From contig CAXAAH010000003.1 of the NCBI GenBank assembly GCA_963966775.1, positions 1 through 64,000 of the forward strand: a stretch of DNA of 64,000 nt. The letters are read 5' to 3'. The notes beneath the pieces were generated by a model. It saw only the letters and a list, made by a program, of their open reading frames with translations. It was not told where the DNA came from and did no database searches. Of this stretch, positions 17,325 through 26,315 are shown one piece after another. Both the position numbers and the translations under genes were made by a program. Numbering within the stretch: the first letter of the stretch is position 1; each line of letters opens with the position of its first letter. This DNA is from UBA685 sp002299005 (lineage in GTDB: Bacteria > Pseudomonadota > Alphaproteobacteria > Puniceispirillales > Puniceispirillaceae).

Positions 17325-18908
17325 ATGCCTAAAGTATTAATTAGTGATAAATTAGCACCTGAAGCGGTTGATATCTTCAAAGATAGAGGCGTAGAGGTTG
17401 ATTTCCGCCCCGGCCTATCAGCCGAAGAATTGCTTGAGATCATTGGCGATTATGATGGCCTAGCCATTCGTTCAGCCACCAAGGTAACGCCTGAGGTTCT
17501 AGCCAAAGCGACCAAATTGCGCGCGGTTGGCAGAGCGGGTATTGGCGTTGATAATGTCGATGTGCCGGCCGCCACAAAGGCAGGTGTTGTTGTGATGAAT
17601 ACGCCGTTTGGTAATTCTGTGACAACAGCTGAGCATGCGATTACAATGATGCTGTCTTTGACACGTCAAATTCCGCAAGCCCATATGTCGACGATTGCGG
17701 GCAAATGGGAAAAGTCAAAATTCCTCGGCACAGAGATTAGTGGCAAGCGTTTGGGCTTGATTGGCTGTGGTAATATTGGCGCGATTGTCGCCGATAGAGC
17801 GCAGGGCCTAAAGATGCGTGTGATGGGGTTTGACCCGTTCTTGACACCAGAGCGTGCGAAACAGCTTGGCATTGAAAAGGTTGAGCTTGATGAGCTATTG
17901 GCGAAGGCTGATTTCATCACGCTTCACACGCCTTTGACTGATTCAACGAGAAATATTATCTCAGCGGATGCCTTGCAGAAAACCAAAAAAGGCGTGCGTA
18001 TCATCAACTGTGCCAGAGGCGGCTTGATTGATGAGGTCGCTCTTTGTGCGGCGCTTCATTCAGGTCATGTCGCAGGCGCGGCCTTGGATGTGTTCGCAGA
18101 AGAGCCGGCAAGAGAGAATGTGTTGTTCGAAGCGCCTAATCTGATTGCGACACCTCATTTGGGTGCCAGCACGCTTGAAGCACAGGAAAAAGTGGCTTTA
18201 CAGGTGGCAGAACAGCTATCTGATTATTTGGTCGATGGCGCGGTTACAAACGCCCTGAATATGGCCTCTGTGACAGCCGAAGAAGCCCCGATTCTGCAAC
18301 CTTATATGACACTTGGTCGTTTGCTTGGCTCATTCCTTGGCCAGATTGATACACCTGATATCCAATCTGTTCAGCTGGAATTTGATGGCAAGGCGGCTAA
18401 TTTGAACGAAGGGCCTGTGCTTGCGTCAACGCTTGCGGGTCTGCTTGGGCCAAAGATGGATTCGGTCAATATGGTTAATGCGGCGGCGGTTGCCTCGTCA
18501 AACGGGGTGAATGTTGCGACTGTGCGTCATGACAGACGCTGTGATTATGAAAGCTTGCTTCGTGTGACCGTTGGCTTTGAAGGCGGGTCTCGCACCATTG
18601 CGGGCACGCTGGTCGGTGGTAACATGCCGCGCTTGGTCGAGGTACAAGATATCCCTGTTGAGGCTGATTTCCCTGAAAATATGCTCTATGTGCGCAATTA
18701 TGACAAACCTGGTTTTGTCGGCGCGATTGGCAATGTTTTCGGTGATTTGGGTCTGAATATTGCGACCTTCCATTTGGGCCGAAAAGAAGAGAGCGGCGAG
18801 GCGATTGCCTTGGTCGAAATTGACGGCACAATCAGTGATGATGCGGTACGCAGTGTCGCGGCACTTGAGCAAATTGTGCGTGTTGATAGGCTGTCATTCA
18901 CCTCATAA
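17325..18908 (+). CDS. serA: D-3-phosphoglycerate dehydrogenase SerA
   Basis: SerA oxidises 3-phosphoglycerate to 3-phosphohydroxypyruvate, the first step of serine synthesis. The NAD-binding Rossmann motif GLIGCGNIGAIVADRA is near residues 145-160. Catalytic-region signatures are INCARGGLIDEVAL and TPHLGASTLEAQEKVA. At 527 residues it is the long form with an intervening ASB domain and a C-terminal ACT domain (from about 455, NKPGF-type sequence YDKPGFVGAIGNVFGDLGLNIA split across the domain), which can bind serine for feedback control. It follows serC directly and ends before a 220-bp gap. Confidence 0.96.
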   Translation: MPKVLISDKLAPEAVDIFKDRGVEVDFRPGLSAEELLEIIGDYDGLAIRSATKVTPEVLAKATKLRAVGRAGIGVDNVDVPAATKAGVVVMNTPFGNSVTTAEHAITMMLSLTRQIPQAHMSTIAGKWEKSKFLGTEISGKRLGLIGCGNIGAIVADRAQGLKMRVMGFDPFLTPERAKQLGIEKVELDELLAKADFITLHTPLTDSTRNIISADALQKTKKGVRIINCARGGLIDEVALCAALHSGHVAGAALDVFAEEPARENVLFEAPNLIATPHLGASTLEAQEKVALQVAEQLSDYLVDGAVTNALNMASVTAEEAPILQPYMTLGRLLGSFLGQIDTPDIQSVQLEFDGKAANLNEGPVLASTLAGLLGPKMDSVNMVNAAAVASSNGVNVATVRHDRRCDYESLLRVTVGFEGGSRTIAGTLVGGNMPRLVEVQDIPVEADFPENMLYVRNYDKPGFVGAIGNVFGDLGLNIATFHLGRKEESGEAIALVEIDGTISDDAVRSVAALEQIVRVDRLSFTS

Positions 18909-18951
18909 GACGCCTTGCTAACATGTGGTAAATGGCATCTGCTTTTGGATG

Positions 18952-18977
18952 ACACAGACAAGCTGACTTGTCTGTGT
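18952..18977 (+). terminator. Perfect 11-bp hairpin downstream of serA
   Basis: ACACAGACAAG (18952-18962), loop CTGA, CTTGTCTGTGT (18967-18977), lying 43 bp after the serA stop. A five-T run comes only about 13 nt later, so this is either an imperfect terminator or an mRNA 3'-end stabiliser. The rest of the 18909-19128 gap holds no gene that I can recognise. Confidence 0.5.
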
Positions 18978-19128
18978 TGTGACTTGCTGTTTTTAGTGAA
19001 ATTTGCTAGAAATTGCCGAGTTTGAAAAAAGCAGGTGCCATTTCGTTTTTTACGTCTGTTGGCCAGCTTTATGAATTTGCTTTTATGCGCCCCGCAATGG
19101 CGCTTGTCACCTAAGGTCAACGCCTGTT

Positions 19129-20286
19129 ATGTCAGCAGATAAAACAACAAAGTCTCAACCGCCCTCAGCCTTGCTGCCACAAGGTCTGCAAGATGTGCTT
19201 TATCCGCAAGCTGAACATGACGCCAAAGCCTCAGAGATCATCATGGATTGTCTGGCGTCTTTTGGCTATAACCGCGTCCAACCGCCGCTTGTCGAATTTG
19301 AAGATAGCTTGCTTGGCGACAGGCTTGGTGCGGCGCTTTCCGATAAAACATTCCGCCTGCTAGATCCGCTATCGCATAAGATGATGGCTTTGCGTGCTGA
19401 TATGACGGCACAGATTGCCCGCATTTCAGGCTCACGTCTTGCGCATATGGCGCGTCCTTTGCGCCTGTCTTATTGCGGGGCTGTGATGCGTGTTGTGCCA
19501 GATGTTTTGAACCCTGAACGCCAAATGGTGCAAGCTGGGGCTGAATTAATCGGTGCATCAGATGCGCTTGCCTCGGCTGAGATGGTGTCTCTTGGTGTGC
19601 GTGCGTTGAATTTGGCTGGCATATCTGGCCTGACAGTTGATATTGGCATTCCGCATTTATTTGATGTGATTGTGGGTGATTGCGATGCGACTATGCGCGA
19701 TGCGCTAGCTGAGGCTTTGCGCTTGCGTGATAGTGATATGTTGCAGTCTATCGGCCATGATAGCGCGCCTCTTTTGGCTGATTTGCTTGCCGCCTCTGGT
19801 CAAAGCCGTGAGGCCATCGCTGATTTATTGCCGCGCCTATCAGATGAGGCGGGGGCCTTGGTGCGCACTGTCTTGCATGCAGCAGAGGTGGTGCAGGGGA
19901 TTTGGCCTGATTTGCCGATAACGCTTGATTTGCTTGATAGGCGTGATGGCGATTATCACAAAGGGCTTAATTTTGCGATTTTCAGCAAAGGCCTGCAAGG
20001 TGAGATTGCCCGCGGTGGTGCTTATCAGACAGGCTATGGCGAAGAGGCAACAGGTCTTTCGATTTATATGGAACGCGTTTTGCGCGCCTTGCCAGCCACA
20101 CCAAAACAGCCTGTGATTTATGTCGCGGCAAAAGCAGGTCTTGCCACAGCGATGGCGCTTGTTGAACGCGGGCGTTTCGTGGTGATGGGCAGTGAGGCGG
20201 CAGAGCCACAAATAGAAGCTAAAAAATTAGGTTGTGAATTTATCGTGCTAGAGGCAGATGCGATGCCGATAGCGGTAACAGAGTAA
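19129..20286 (+). CDS. hisZ: ATP phosphoribosyltransferase regulatory subunit HisZ
   Basis: HisZ is a catalytically inactive histidyl-tRNA synthetase paralogue that pairs with short HisG to form the first enzyme of histidine synthesis. LLPQGLQDVLYPQAEHD and the motif 2-like region FRLLDPLSHKMMALRADMTAQIAR are of the HisS/HisZ type. At 385 residues it lacks the anticodon-binding domain of a true HisRS. A glycine-rich strand near the end (GRFVVMGSEAAEPQI) fits HisZ. hisG is not in this window. The gene is 31 bp before purA. Confidence 0.93.
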   Translation: MSADKTTKSQPPSALLPQGLQDVLYPQAEHDAKASEIIMDCLASFGYNRVQPPLVEFEDSLLGDRLGAALSDKTFRLLDPLSHKMMALRADMTAQIARISGSRLAHMARPLRLSYCGAVMRVVPDVLNPERQMVQAGAELIGASDALASAEMVSLGVRALNLAGISGLTVDIGIPHLFDVIVGDCDATMRDALAEALRLRDSDMLQSIGHDSAPLLADLLAASGQSREAIADLLPRLSDEAGALVRTVLHAAEVVQGIWPDLPITLDLLDRRDGDYHKGLNFAIFSKGLQGEIARGGAYQTGYGEEATGLSIYMERVLRALPATPKQPVIYVAAKAGLATAMALVERGRFVVMGSEAAEPQIEAKKLGCEFIVLEADAMPIAVTE

Positions 20287-20317
20287 TATTTCTGATTTAA
20301 ACGTAGGATTATCAAAG

Positions 20318-21613
20318 ATGACAAATGTAGCTGTGATTGGCTCTCAATGGGGTGATGAAGGCAAGGGCAAGATTGTTGATTGGCTCTCTGAGCGTGCTGA
20401 TCTAGTCGTGCGCTTTCAAGGCGGGCATAATGCGGGCCATACGCTTGTTATTGGCGGTGTAGAATATAAATTATCACTTTTGCCATCTGGCATTGTGCGC
20501 CCCGGCAAGATATCTGTGATTGGTAATGGTGTTGTGGTTGACCCCACGGCCCTATTGAGCGAGATGGAAACCTTGCGCGGTCAAGGCGCAAGCATTTCGC
20601 CTGAGACATTTGTTGTATCTGAATCAGTGACATTAATCTTGCCAATTCACCAGATGGTTGACCATGCAAGAGAAGCCATTAGAGGCGCTGATAAGATTGG
20701 CACAACAGGCAGAGGCATTGGCCCTGCTTATGAAGATAAGGTCGCACGTCGCGCGGTGCGCTTGGCTGATTTGGCCGATAGTGAAGCGTTGATGGTAAAG
20801 CTTCAGGCCCTGACAGATTTCCATAATATCTTCCTAAAGGCCGCTGGCGTTGAAGAGGCAAATGCCGCTGATATGCATAAAGCGCTTATGGCGATGGCAG
20901 ATGAATTGCTGAGCTATGCAGGGCGCAGCTGGCAGGTGCTAGGCGAGGCCAAGGCGGCTGGTAAGCGTATGTTATTTGAAGGTGCGCAGGGTATTATGCT
21001 TGATATTGATCATGGCACTTACCCGTTCGTGACCTCTTCAAACACAGTCGCAGGTCAAGCGGCAACAGGCTCTGGCACAGGCCCGACATCTGTTGGCTTT
21101 GTGCTAGGCATTACCAAAGCCTACACAACAAGAGTAGGCTCTGGCCCGTTCCCAACCGAAGATTTCGGCGCTGATGGCGATCGTATGGGCGAGCGTGGCC
21201 GCGAATTTGGCACAGTCACAGGCCGCAAGCGTCGTTGTGGCTGGTTCGATGCGGTGATGGTGCGCCAAGCAGGCATGACAGCAGGTATCACAGGCATGGC
21301 CCTGACCAAGCTTGATGTGCTTGATGGGTTTGAGACATTGAAGATTTGCGTTGGCTATGATTTGCATGGCAAGCGCCTTGATTATTTCCCAGCAGATAGC
21401 GCGGCACAAGCGGCCGTGACACCGATTTATGAAGAAATGCCGGGCTGGTCAGAGACGACTTATGGCGCGCGCTCATGGGCTGAATTGCCAGCAAATGCGG
21501 TCAAATATATCCGCCGCTTAGAAGAGCTGACAGGAATTCCGGTGGCCTTGCTATCAACAAGCCCTGAACGTGATGATACGATTTTGGTACGTGACCCGTT
21601 TGGTGATGCCTAA
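20318..21613 (+). CDS. purA: Adenylosuccinate synthetase PurA
   Basis: PurA couples IMP and aspartate using GTP to make adenylosuccinate, the first committed step to AMP. The P-loop-like GSQWGDEGKGKIVDWL at residues 8-23 is diagnostic. GHNAGHT, GTTGRGIGPAYEDK and TSVGFVLGITKAYTTRVG follow in the expected order. Length 431 is normal. A hairpin terminator for this gene lies beyond its stop, inside the convergent rpoH coding sequence. Confidence 0.97.
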   Translation: MTNVAVIGSQWGDEGKGKIVDWLSERADLVVRFQGGHNAGHTLVIGGVEYKLSLLPSGIVRPGKISVIGNGVVVDPTALLSEMETLRGQGASISPETFVVSESVTLILPIHQMVDHAREAIRGADKIGTTGRGIGPAYEDKVARRAVRLADLADSEALMVKLQALTDFHNIFLKAAGVEEANAADMHKALMAMADELLSYAGRSWQVLGEAKAAGKRMLFEGAQGIMLDIDHGTYPFVTSSNTVAGQAATGSGTGPTSVGFVLGITKAYTTRVGSGPFPTEDFGADGDRMGERGREFGTVTGRKRRCGWFDAVMVRQAGMTAGITGMALTKLDVLDGFETLKICVGYDLHGKRLDYFPADSAAQAAVTPIYEEMPGWSETTYGARSWAELPANAVKYIRRLEELTGIPVALLSTSPERDDTILVRDPFGDA

Positions 21614-21637
21614 CAGGCCGTAAGACCAGAAAAAAGA

Positions 21638-22537
21638 TTATCCTTCATAAGGCAGAAGATTTTGTTCTTCTGCCTTTTTTCTGACCCCATCGGCGAGCTT
21701 TTCAAATGCCCGCACTTCGATTTGGCGCACACGCTCACGGCTGACGCCAAATTCGCCTGCAAGCTCTTCAAGCGTCAAAGGTGGCTCGGCCAATCTGCGT
21801 GCTTGGATGATGCGTTGTTCACGCTCATTCAAGGCGGCCATTGCCTCAACCATCAGGGCTTTTCTTGCATCAAATTCTTCTGCCTCAGCAAAGATGGTCT
21901 CTTGGTCAGGCGTGCTATCTTCAAGCCAATCCTGCCATTCGGTCATTTGCTCGCCATCACCTTTGATTGTGGCGTTCAGCGAGTGGTCATGACCTGCCAT
22001 GCGCTGGTCCATTGAAATCACCTCAGCCTCAGACACATCAAGTGTCTCTGCGATGGTGGTGATTTGGTCTGGTTTCAGATGGCCTTGTTCAACATCTTGG
22101 ATTTTATTCTTCAGGCGGCGCAGATTAAAGAACAGCTTCTTTTGCGCAGAGGTCGTGCCAATTTTGACCAATGACCAAGAGCGCAGAATATATTCTTGGA
22201 TGGCGGCCTTAATCCACCACATCGCATAGGTCGCAAGACGAAAGCCCTTTTCAGGCTCGAACTTTTTGACGGCATGCATCATGCCAAGATTACCCTCAGA
22301 GATAAGGTCAGCAACAGGCAGGCCATAGCCGCGATAGCCCATCGCAATCTTGGCAACAAGGCGCAGATGGCTTGTCACAAGCTTATGCGCGGCTTCAACA
22401 TCACCGCGCTCTTTCCACGCGGTCGCAAGCCCATATTCCTCATCTGCCGCAAGCATTGGGAATTGACGAATTTGATCAAGATACCGCGATAAATTGCCGT
22501 CGGGGCTAATCGCGGGGAGTAATGCATTTTTTGCCAT
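21638..22537 (-). CDS. rpoH: RNA polymerase heat-shock sigma factor RpoH (sigma-32)
   Basis: This is a group 3 sigma factor for heat-shock and envelope-stress promoters. Region 2 (LVTSHLRLVAKIAMGYRGYG, then DLISEGNLGMMHAVKKFEP) and the RpoH box AQKKLFFNLRRLK are clear. Region 4 has a helix-turn-helix with LTLEELAGEFGVSRERVRQIE. Length 299 is typical for alphaproteobacterial RpoH. GGTGAGAG precedes the ATG. It runs convergently to purA with a 24-bp gap. FtsH, encoded in this window, degrades RpoH in E. coli, which could create a feedback link. Confidence 0.96.
   Translation of the reverse strand: MAKNALLPAISPDGNLSRYLDQIRQFPMLAADEEYGLATAWKERGDVEAAHKLVTSHLRLVAKIAMGYRGYGLPVADLISEGNLGMMHAVKKFEPEKGFRLATYAMWWIKAAIQEYILRSWSLVKIGTTSAQKKLFFNLRRLKNKIQDVEQGHLKPDQITTIAETLDVSEAEVISMDQRMAGHDHSLNATIKGDGEQMTEWQDWLEDSTPDQETIFAEAEEFDARKALMVEAMAALNEREQRIIQARRLAEPPLTLEELAGEFGVSRERVRQIEVRAFEKLADGVRKKAEEQNLLPYEG
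21649..21680 (+). terminator. Terminator of purA embedded in the rpoH 3' coding end
   Basis: AAGGCAGAAGA (21649-21659), loop TTTTGT, TCTTCTGCCTT (21666-21676), then T-run to 21680 on the plus strand. The stem is perfect over 11 bp. It lies within codons of the convergent rpoH for the EEQNLL part near its C-terminus, so the same DNA serves as terminator and coding sequence. Confidence 0.8.
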
Positions 22538-22608
22538 AATCTCTCACCCTTATTCTGATGACCCTGTAAAACTATATGGGAATTATGGCGATAATTTGCA
22601 AGAGGGCG

Positions 22609-23613
22609 CTATTTAATGCCGGCGGCACGTTTGGCGATGCCTGTCTCAATTTGCTCTATAAGCCCTTGCATATCTGCGGGCAGAGGGCTGTCAAAGCCAA
22701 GCTCTTCTTTGGTGATCGGATGCACAAAGCCAAGATGGGCGGCATGAAGGGCTTGCCGTTCAAAGCCGCGTAATCCTGCAAGGACATCACGTGATGCTTG
22801 GTCAGGCATTTGCGCAGAGCGAAGCGGGTGGCCATAGACATTGTCACCAATAATCCCATAGCCCATCTCTGAGAGATGGACACGGATTTGGTGCGTGCGG
22901 CCTGTCTCAAGCGTGCATTCTAGCATTGCTGAGAAAGGCGGCAAATCGCGTAAGGTCTCATAATGGGTGATGGCTTCTTTGCCTTTTTCCATCACGGCCA
23001 TTTTCTTGCGATCATGGCGTGAGCGGCCAATCGGCGCATCAATTGTGCCAACACGCATCGCCGGCAGACCCCAGACAATCGCATGATAGCGGCGGGTTAA
23101 ATTATGCTTGGCGAAAAGCTTTGATAATTTATGATGCGCTTTTTCGGTCTTAGCGGCCATCATCACGCCTGATGTGTCCTTATCAAGGCGGTGGACAATG
23201 CCGGGGCGGGCAACGCCGCCAATGCCAGACAGGCTGTCACCGCAATGATGCAAAAGCGCGTTTACAAGCGTGCCATTATAAGAGCCCGGCGCAGGGTGAA
23301 CGACCATGCCCGCGGGCTTTTCCAACACGATTAAATGCTCATCTTCAAAATAGATATCAAGCGGGATATTCTCAGGCAGAGGCGTGGCATCCTCAATCGG
23401 CGGCATGGTTAGCTCATATTGCGCCTCTGATTTGACGCTTGCGGATGGATCCGTTACCTTCGCGCCATTACATGTTAATTGGCCATCTTGAATAAGGGCC
23501 TTGATACGTGTCCTAGATAACTCAATCTCGCTGGTATTTGCCAGAAAGCGATCAAGGCGCGTGCCACCATCGTCTGGTGTCGCGATAATAATAAGAGGGT
23601 CTAATTGTTCCAT
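22609..23613 (-). CDS. rluD: Ribosomal large subunit pseudouridine synthase, RluD/RluC type
   Basis: The protein has an N-terminal S4 RNA-binding domain (TRLDRFLANTSEIELSRTRI) and the RluA-family catalytic motif GIVHRLDKDTSGVMMAAKT with its catalytic aspartate. TLETGRTHQIRVHLSEMGYGI near the C-terminus is also diagnostic. RluD makes the pseudouridines of helix 69 of 23S rRNA, whereas RluC targets other sites; sequence alone does not separate them fully. The ATG at 23613 is preferred to the TTG at 23625. It overlaps the start codon of the divergent gene on the plus strand. Confidence 0.9.
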   Translation of the reverse strand: MEQLDPLIIIATPDDGGTRLDRFLANTSEIELSRTRIKALIQDGQLTCNGAKVTDPSASVKSEAQYELTMPPIEDATPLPENIPLDIYFEDEHLIVLEKPAGMVVHPAPGSYNGTLVNALLHHCGDSLSGIGGVARPGIVHRLDKDTSGVMMAAKTEKAHHKLSKLFAKHNLTRRYHAIVWGLPAMRVGTIDAPIGRSRHDRKKMAVMEKGKEAITHYETLRDLPPFSAMLECTLETGRTHQIRVHLSEMGYGIIGDNVYGHPLRSAQMPDQASRDVLAGLRGFERQALHAAHLGFVHPITKEELGFDSPLPADMQGLIEQIETGIAKRAAGIK

Positions 23614-24001
23614 GGTTTCAGACAATAGAGATAAATCACCAGAATTAGAAGATCAAAAGAGCCAGAATGGTGAAGTGCCAGACCTAGCGGATGCGCAGGC
23701 AGATGGCCCCTTTAGCCCGAAACAAATGCGCGCCTTAAAACTAGCGACTAGCATTATGGGCATTATGATCATTATTTGCGTCATTTTGCTTGGCATTGGC
23801 CTGTCGCGCCAATCGGAAAAGCTGGCCAGTAAAGGGCCGGCGCCTGTGATTAAATTGTCGAAGGATACCGTGATTCACGCCCTTGCCGCAGATGGGCAGG
23901 ATGGCATTTGGATCTATAGCCAAACAGGCGATGAAGAAGGCATTTATTATTATAAATCATCTGGCGCTGAAGGCCGTCAATTTGTGATTGAGCGCCAATA
24001 G
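23612..24001 (+). CDS. Small single-pass membrane protein, DUF6476-like
   Basis: The protein has 129 residues. A polar acidic N-terminus (about 45 residues) leads to one membrane helix (LATSIMGIMIIICVILLGIGL, about 48-68), then a short domain with repeated small beta-strand-like segments (IHALAADGQDGIWIYSQTGDEEGIYYY). This layout resembles the DUF6476 proteins that sit next to rluD in other alphaproteobacteria; I recall the resemblance but have not tested it. The start is the first ATG after the rluD N-terminus. No function is known to me. Confidence 0.7.
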   Translation: MVSDNRDKSPELEDQKSQNGEVPDLADAQADGPFSPKQMRALKLATSIMGIMIIICVILLGIGLSRQSEKLASKGPAPVIKLSKDTVIHALAADGQDGIWIYSQTGDEEGIYYYKSSGAEGRQFVIERQ

Positions 24002-24006
24002 CGCGT

Positions 24007-24342
24007 CTATATCATCGCGATAAGCGCGAGCACAAAGGCCTCGATAGATAATTGGGCAAGCCCTTCAATATCATAGCCAAAAGTCGTTGGCAGAATATAA
24101 AAGCGGATGATAAGCACCAAAAACCCAACATAAAGCGGGCGCACGCGATTAATGATATAATGATGCGTGATAATCGAGGCGAGCCCAATGACAGGGTTTG
24201 TTATCCGCCTGATAAGCCCCATGCCCCGAAGCCGGCTATCTTCGGGCAAGAAAATGCCCAAGATAAAGCGCGCGATGAGAAGCCATTGCAAAACCCCAAG
24301 GGCCGCGTCAAATAAAATGGCAAATAAGGCTTCATCTAACAT
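24007..24342 (-). CDS. YggT-like small integral membrane protein
   Basis: The protein has 111 residues and is strongly hydrophobic, with predicted membrane segments near 8-30 (LFDAALGVLQWLLIARFILGI) and near 70-110. A central SRLRGMGLIRRITNPVIGL region recalls the loop and second half of YggT-family proteins, which have been linked to osmotic tolerance and division in other bacteria. Similarity is by eye only. It ends 6 bp from the convergent DUF6476-like gene. Confidence 0.6.
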   Translation of the reverse strand: MLDEALFAILFDAALGVLQWLLIARFILGIFLPEDSRLRGMGLIRRITNPVIGLASIITHHYIINRVRPLYVGFLVLIIRFYILPTTFGYDIEGLAQLSIEAFVLALIAMI

Positions 24343-24494
24343 CTGATAAACTCATCTTTGTGCTAGCCCCCATCTTATCGATGGCTGCTTTTGTGGCGAA
24401 TTAGGCATATTTTTTAGCCCTAACCATAGCAAATCGCGCGTGCAAGGCTAGTTATTTTGTCAAAAATCGCCTATCTCTAGGGCAGGTTTATTTT

Positions 24495-24514
24495 ATGTGA
24501 TTATCCCATCACAT
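24495..24514 (+). repeat. Perfect 7-bp inverted repeat upstream of ettA
   Basis: ATGTGAT, spacer TATCCC, ATCACAT. It lies 43 bp before the ettA start in a 214-bp region with no gene, and could be an operator or a small leader hairpin. Nothing else recognisable was seen in 24343-24556. Confidence 0.45.
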
Positions 24515-24556
24515 GTATTTTGCGCCACAACAGCGCGAGAAAAAGGAGTGAGTGTC

Positions 24557-26236
24557 ATGGTTAGCTCTCAATATGTCTATTCAATGTATAAGCTTGGCAA
24601 GGCTTACCCCGGCGGTAAGGAAGTGCTTCGTGATATTAGCCTGTCATTTTTGCCGGGCGCAAAGATTGGTGTGCTTGGCCTGAACGGCGCTGGTAAATCC
24701 ACATTGCTTAAGATTATGGCTGGCATTGAGACAGATTTTTCGGGCGAGGCACAAGCCGCTGATGGCCTGAATGTCGGCTATCTGGCACAGGAGCCTGAGC
24801 TTGATGCGTCTATGGATGTGCAAGGCAATGTGATGTCAGGCATGGGCGAGGCCAAAGTGCTGGTTGACCGCTTTAATGAGGTATCTGCGCGCTTTGCCGA
24901 AGAGCTGACAGATGATGAGATGAATGAGGTCATCGCTGAGCAAGCTGAGTTGCAGGAAAAGATTGATGCGATGGATGCATGGGATCTAGAGCGTAAGGCT
25001 GAGATCGCGATGGATGCGTTGCGCGTACCAGACGGCAGTGCGGATGTGACAAAATTATCAGGTGGTGAGCGCCGACGTGTCGCGCTATGCCGCCTGCTTT
25101 TATCAGCGCCTGATATGCTATTGCTTGATGAGCCGACAAACCATTTGGACGCCGAATCAGTCGCATGGCTACAACGCTTCTTGCATGATTTCCCGGGCAC
25201 AGTGGTAACCATCACGCACGATCGCTATTTCCTTGATGAGGTGGCAGGCTGGATCCTTGAGCTTGATAGAGGCGCTGGCATTCCTTATGAGGGCAATTAT
25301 TCAGGCTGGCTTGAGCAAAAGCAAAAGCGTCTTGAACAAGAAGGCCGCGCGGAAGATGCGCGTGTAAAGTCATTATCGCGTGAATTGGATTGGGTGCGTT
25401 CTGCGCCAAAGGCTCGTCAGGCAAAATCAAAAGCGCGTATTACCGCTTATGAAAAATTGCTAGAAGAAGGCCAACAGGCAAAGGTCGAGACCGCCAAGAT
25501 TGTTATCCCAGCAGGCCCGCGTTTGGGGGATAAGGTGCTGGAAGCTGATAATCTGGTCAAAGGCTTTGGTGAGCGTCTGCTGATTGATGATGCAACTTTC
25601 CGCCTGCCACCGGGTGGCATTGTTGGTGTGGTTGGCCCGAACGGCGCTGGTAAGACAACATTGTTCCGCATGCTAACCGGCAATGAAGCCCCTGATTCAG
25701 GTGCGTTGAGTGTTGGTGATACGGTGAAGCTTGGCTATGTTGACCAGTCTCGTGACGCGCTTGATGATGATAAGACGGTCTGGGAAGTGATCTCAGATGG
25801 GTTGGATGAATTGGAATTGGGCAAGCGCACAGTGCCATCACGCGCCTATGTCTCGAACTTTAATTTCAAAGGCGCTGACCAGCAAAAGAAGGTTGGCCAG
25901 CTTTCTGGTGGTGAGCGTAACCGTGTCCATCTGGCACGTATGCTGAAAAGCGGTGCGAACTTGCTATTGCTCGATGAGCCGACGAATGATTTGGATGTCG
26001 ATACATTGCGCGCGCTTGAAGAAGCCTTGCTAGAGTTTGCTGGCTGTGCGGTTGTGATCTCGCACGATAGATGGTTCCTTGATAGAATCGCGACACATAT
26101 TATGGCCTTTGAAGGTGATAGCCATGTGGAATGGTTTGAGGGCAATTATGAAGCCTATGAGGCCGATAAAAAGCGTCGTCTTGGCGCCGATGCTGAACGT
26201 CCAACAAGAATTAAATATAAGCCTATCTCTCGCTAG
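24557..26236 (+). CDS. ettA: Energy-dependent translational throttle ABC-F protein EttA
   Basis: EttA is a soluble twin-ABC protein that binds the ribosomal E site and gates entry into elongation according to ATP/ADP. Walker A motifs are GLNGAGKST and GPNGAGKTT. The signatures are LSGGERRRVALCRLLL and LSGGERNRVHLARML, with LLLDEPTNHLD and LLLDEPTNDLD. The linker between domains (KAKSKARI-type, RQAKSKARITAYEKLL) is that of the EttA subgroup. An AAGGAG lies 9 nt before the ATG at 24557, which excludes the longer frame from 24497. Length 559 matches E. coli EttA (555). Confidence 0.95.
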   Translation: MVSSQYVYSMYKLGKAYPGGKEVLRDISLSFLPGAKIGVLGLNGAGKSTLLKIMAGIETDFSGEAQAADGLNVGYLAQEPELDASMDVQGNVMSGMGEAKVLVDRFNEVSARFAEELTDDEMNEVIAEQAELQEKIDAMDAWDLERKAEIAMDALRVPDGSADVTKLSGGERRRVALCRLLLSAPDMLLLDEPTNHLDAESVAWLQRFLHDFPGTVVTITHDRYFLDEVAGWILELDRGAGIPYEGNYSGWLEQKQKRLEQEGRAEDARVKSLSRELDWVRSAPKARQAKSKARITAYEKLLEEGQQAKVETAKIVIPAGPRLGDKVLEADNLVKGFGERLLIDDATFRLPPGGIVGVVGPNGAGKTTLFRMLTGNEAPDSGALSVGDTVKLGYVDQSRDALDDDKTVWEVISDGLDELELGKRTVPSRAYVSNFNFKGADQQKKVGQLSGGERNRVHLARMLKSGANLLLLDEPTNDLDVDTLRALEEALLEFAGCAVVISHDRWFLDRIATHIMAFEGDSHVEWFEGNYEAYEADKKRRLGADAERPTRIKYKPISR

Positions 26237-26254
26237 ACAGGCGCCACATAATAT

Positions 26255-26295
26255 AAAAAAAGCGCGCGCACCCAAAGAGGCCTCGCGCTTTTTTT
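26255..26295. terminator. Bidirectional terminator between ettA and mlaC
   Basis: AAAAAAAGCGCG (26255-26266) pairs with CGCGCTTTTTTT (26284-26295) around a 17-nt loop. A-rich and T-rich flanks allow termination for ettA on the plus strand and for mlaC on the minus strand. Confidence 0.9.
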
Positions 26296-26315
26296 ATACC
26301 GTTATCTTAGTGGGT

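Noticed and set aside
23501..23611. Upstream extension of the small membrane protein gene
   Set aside because: The extra codons lie antisense to the conserved rluD S4 domain; the ATG at 23612 gives a sensible protein.
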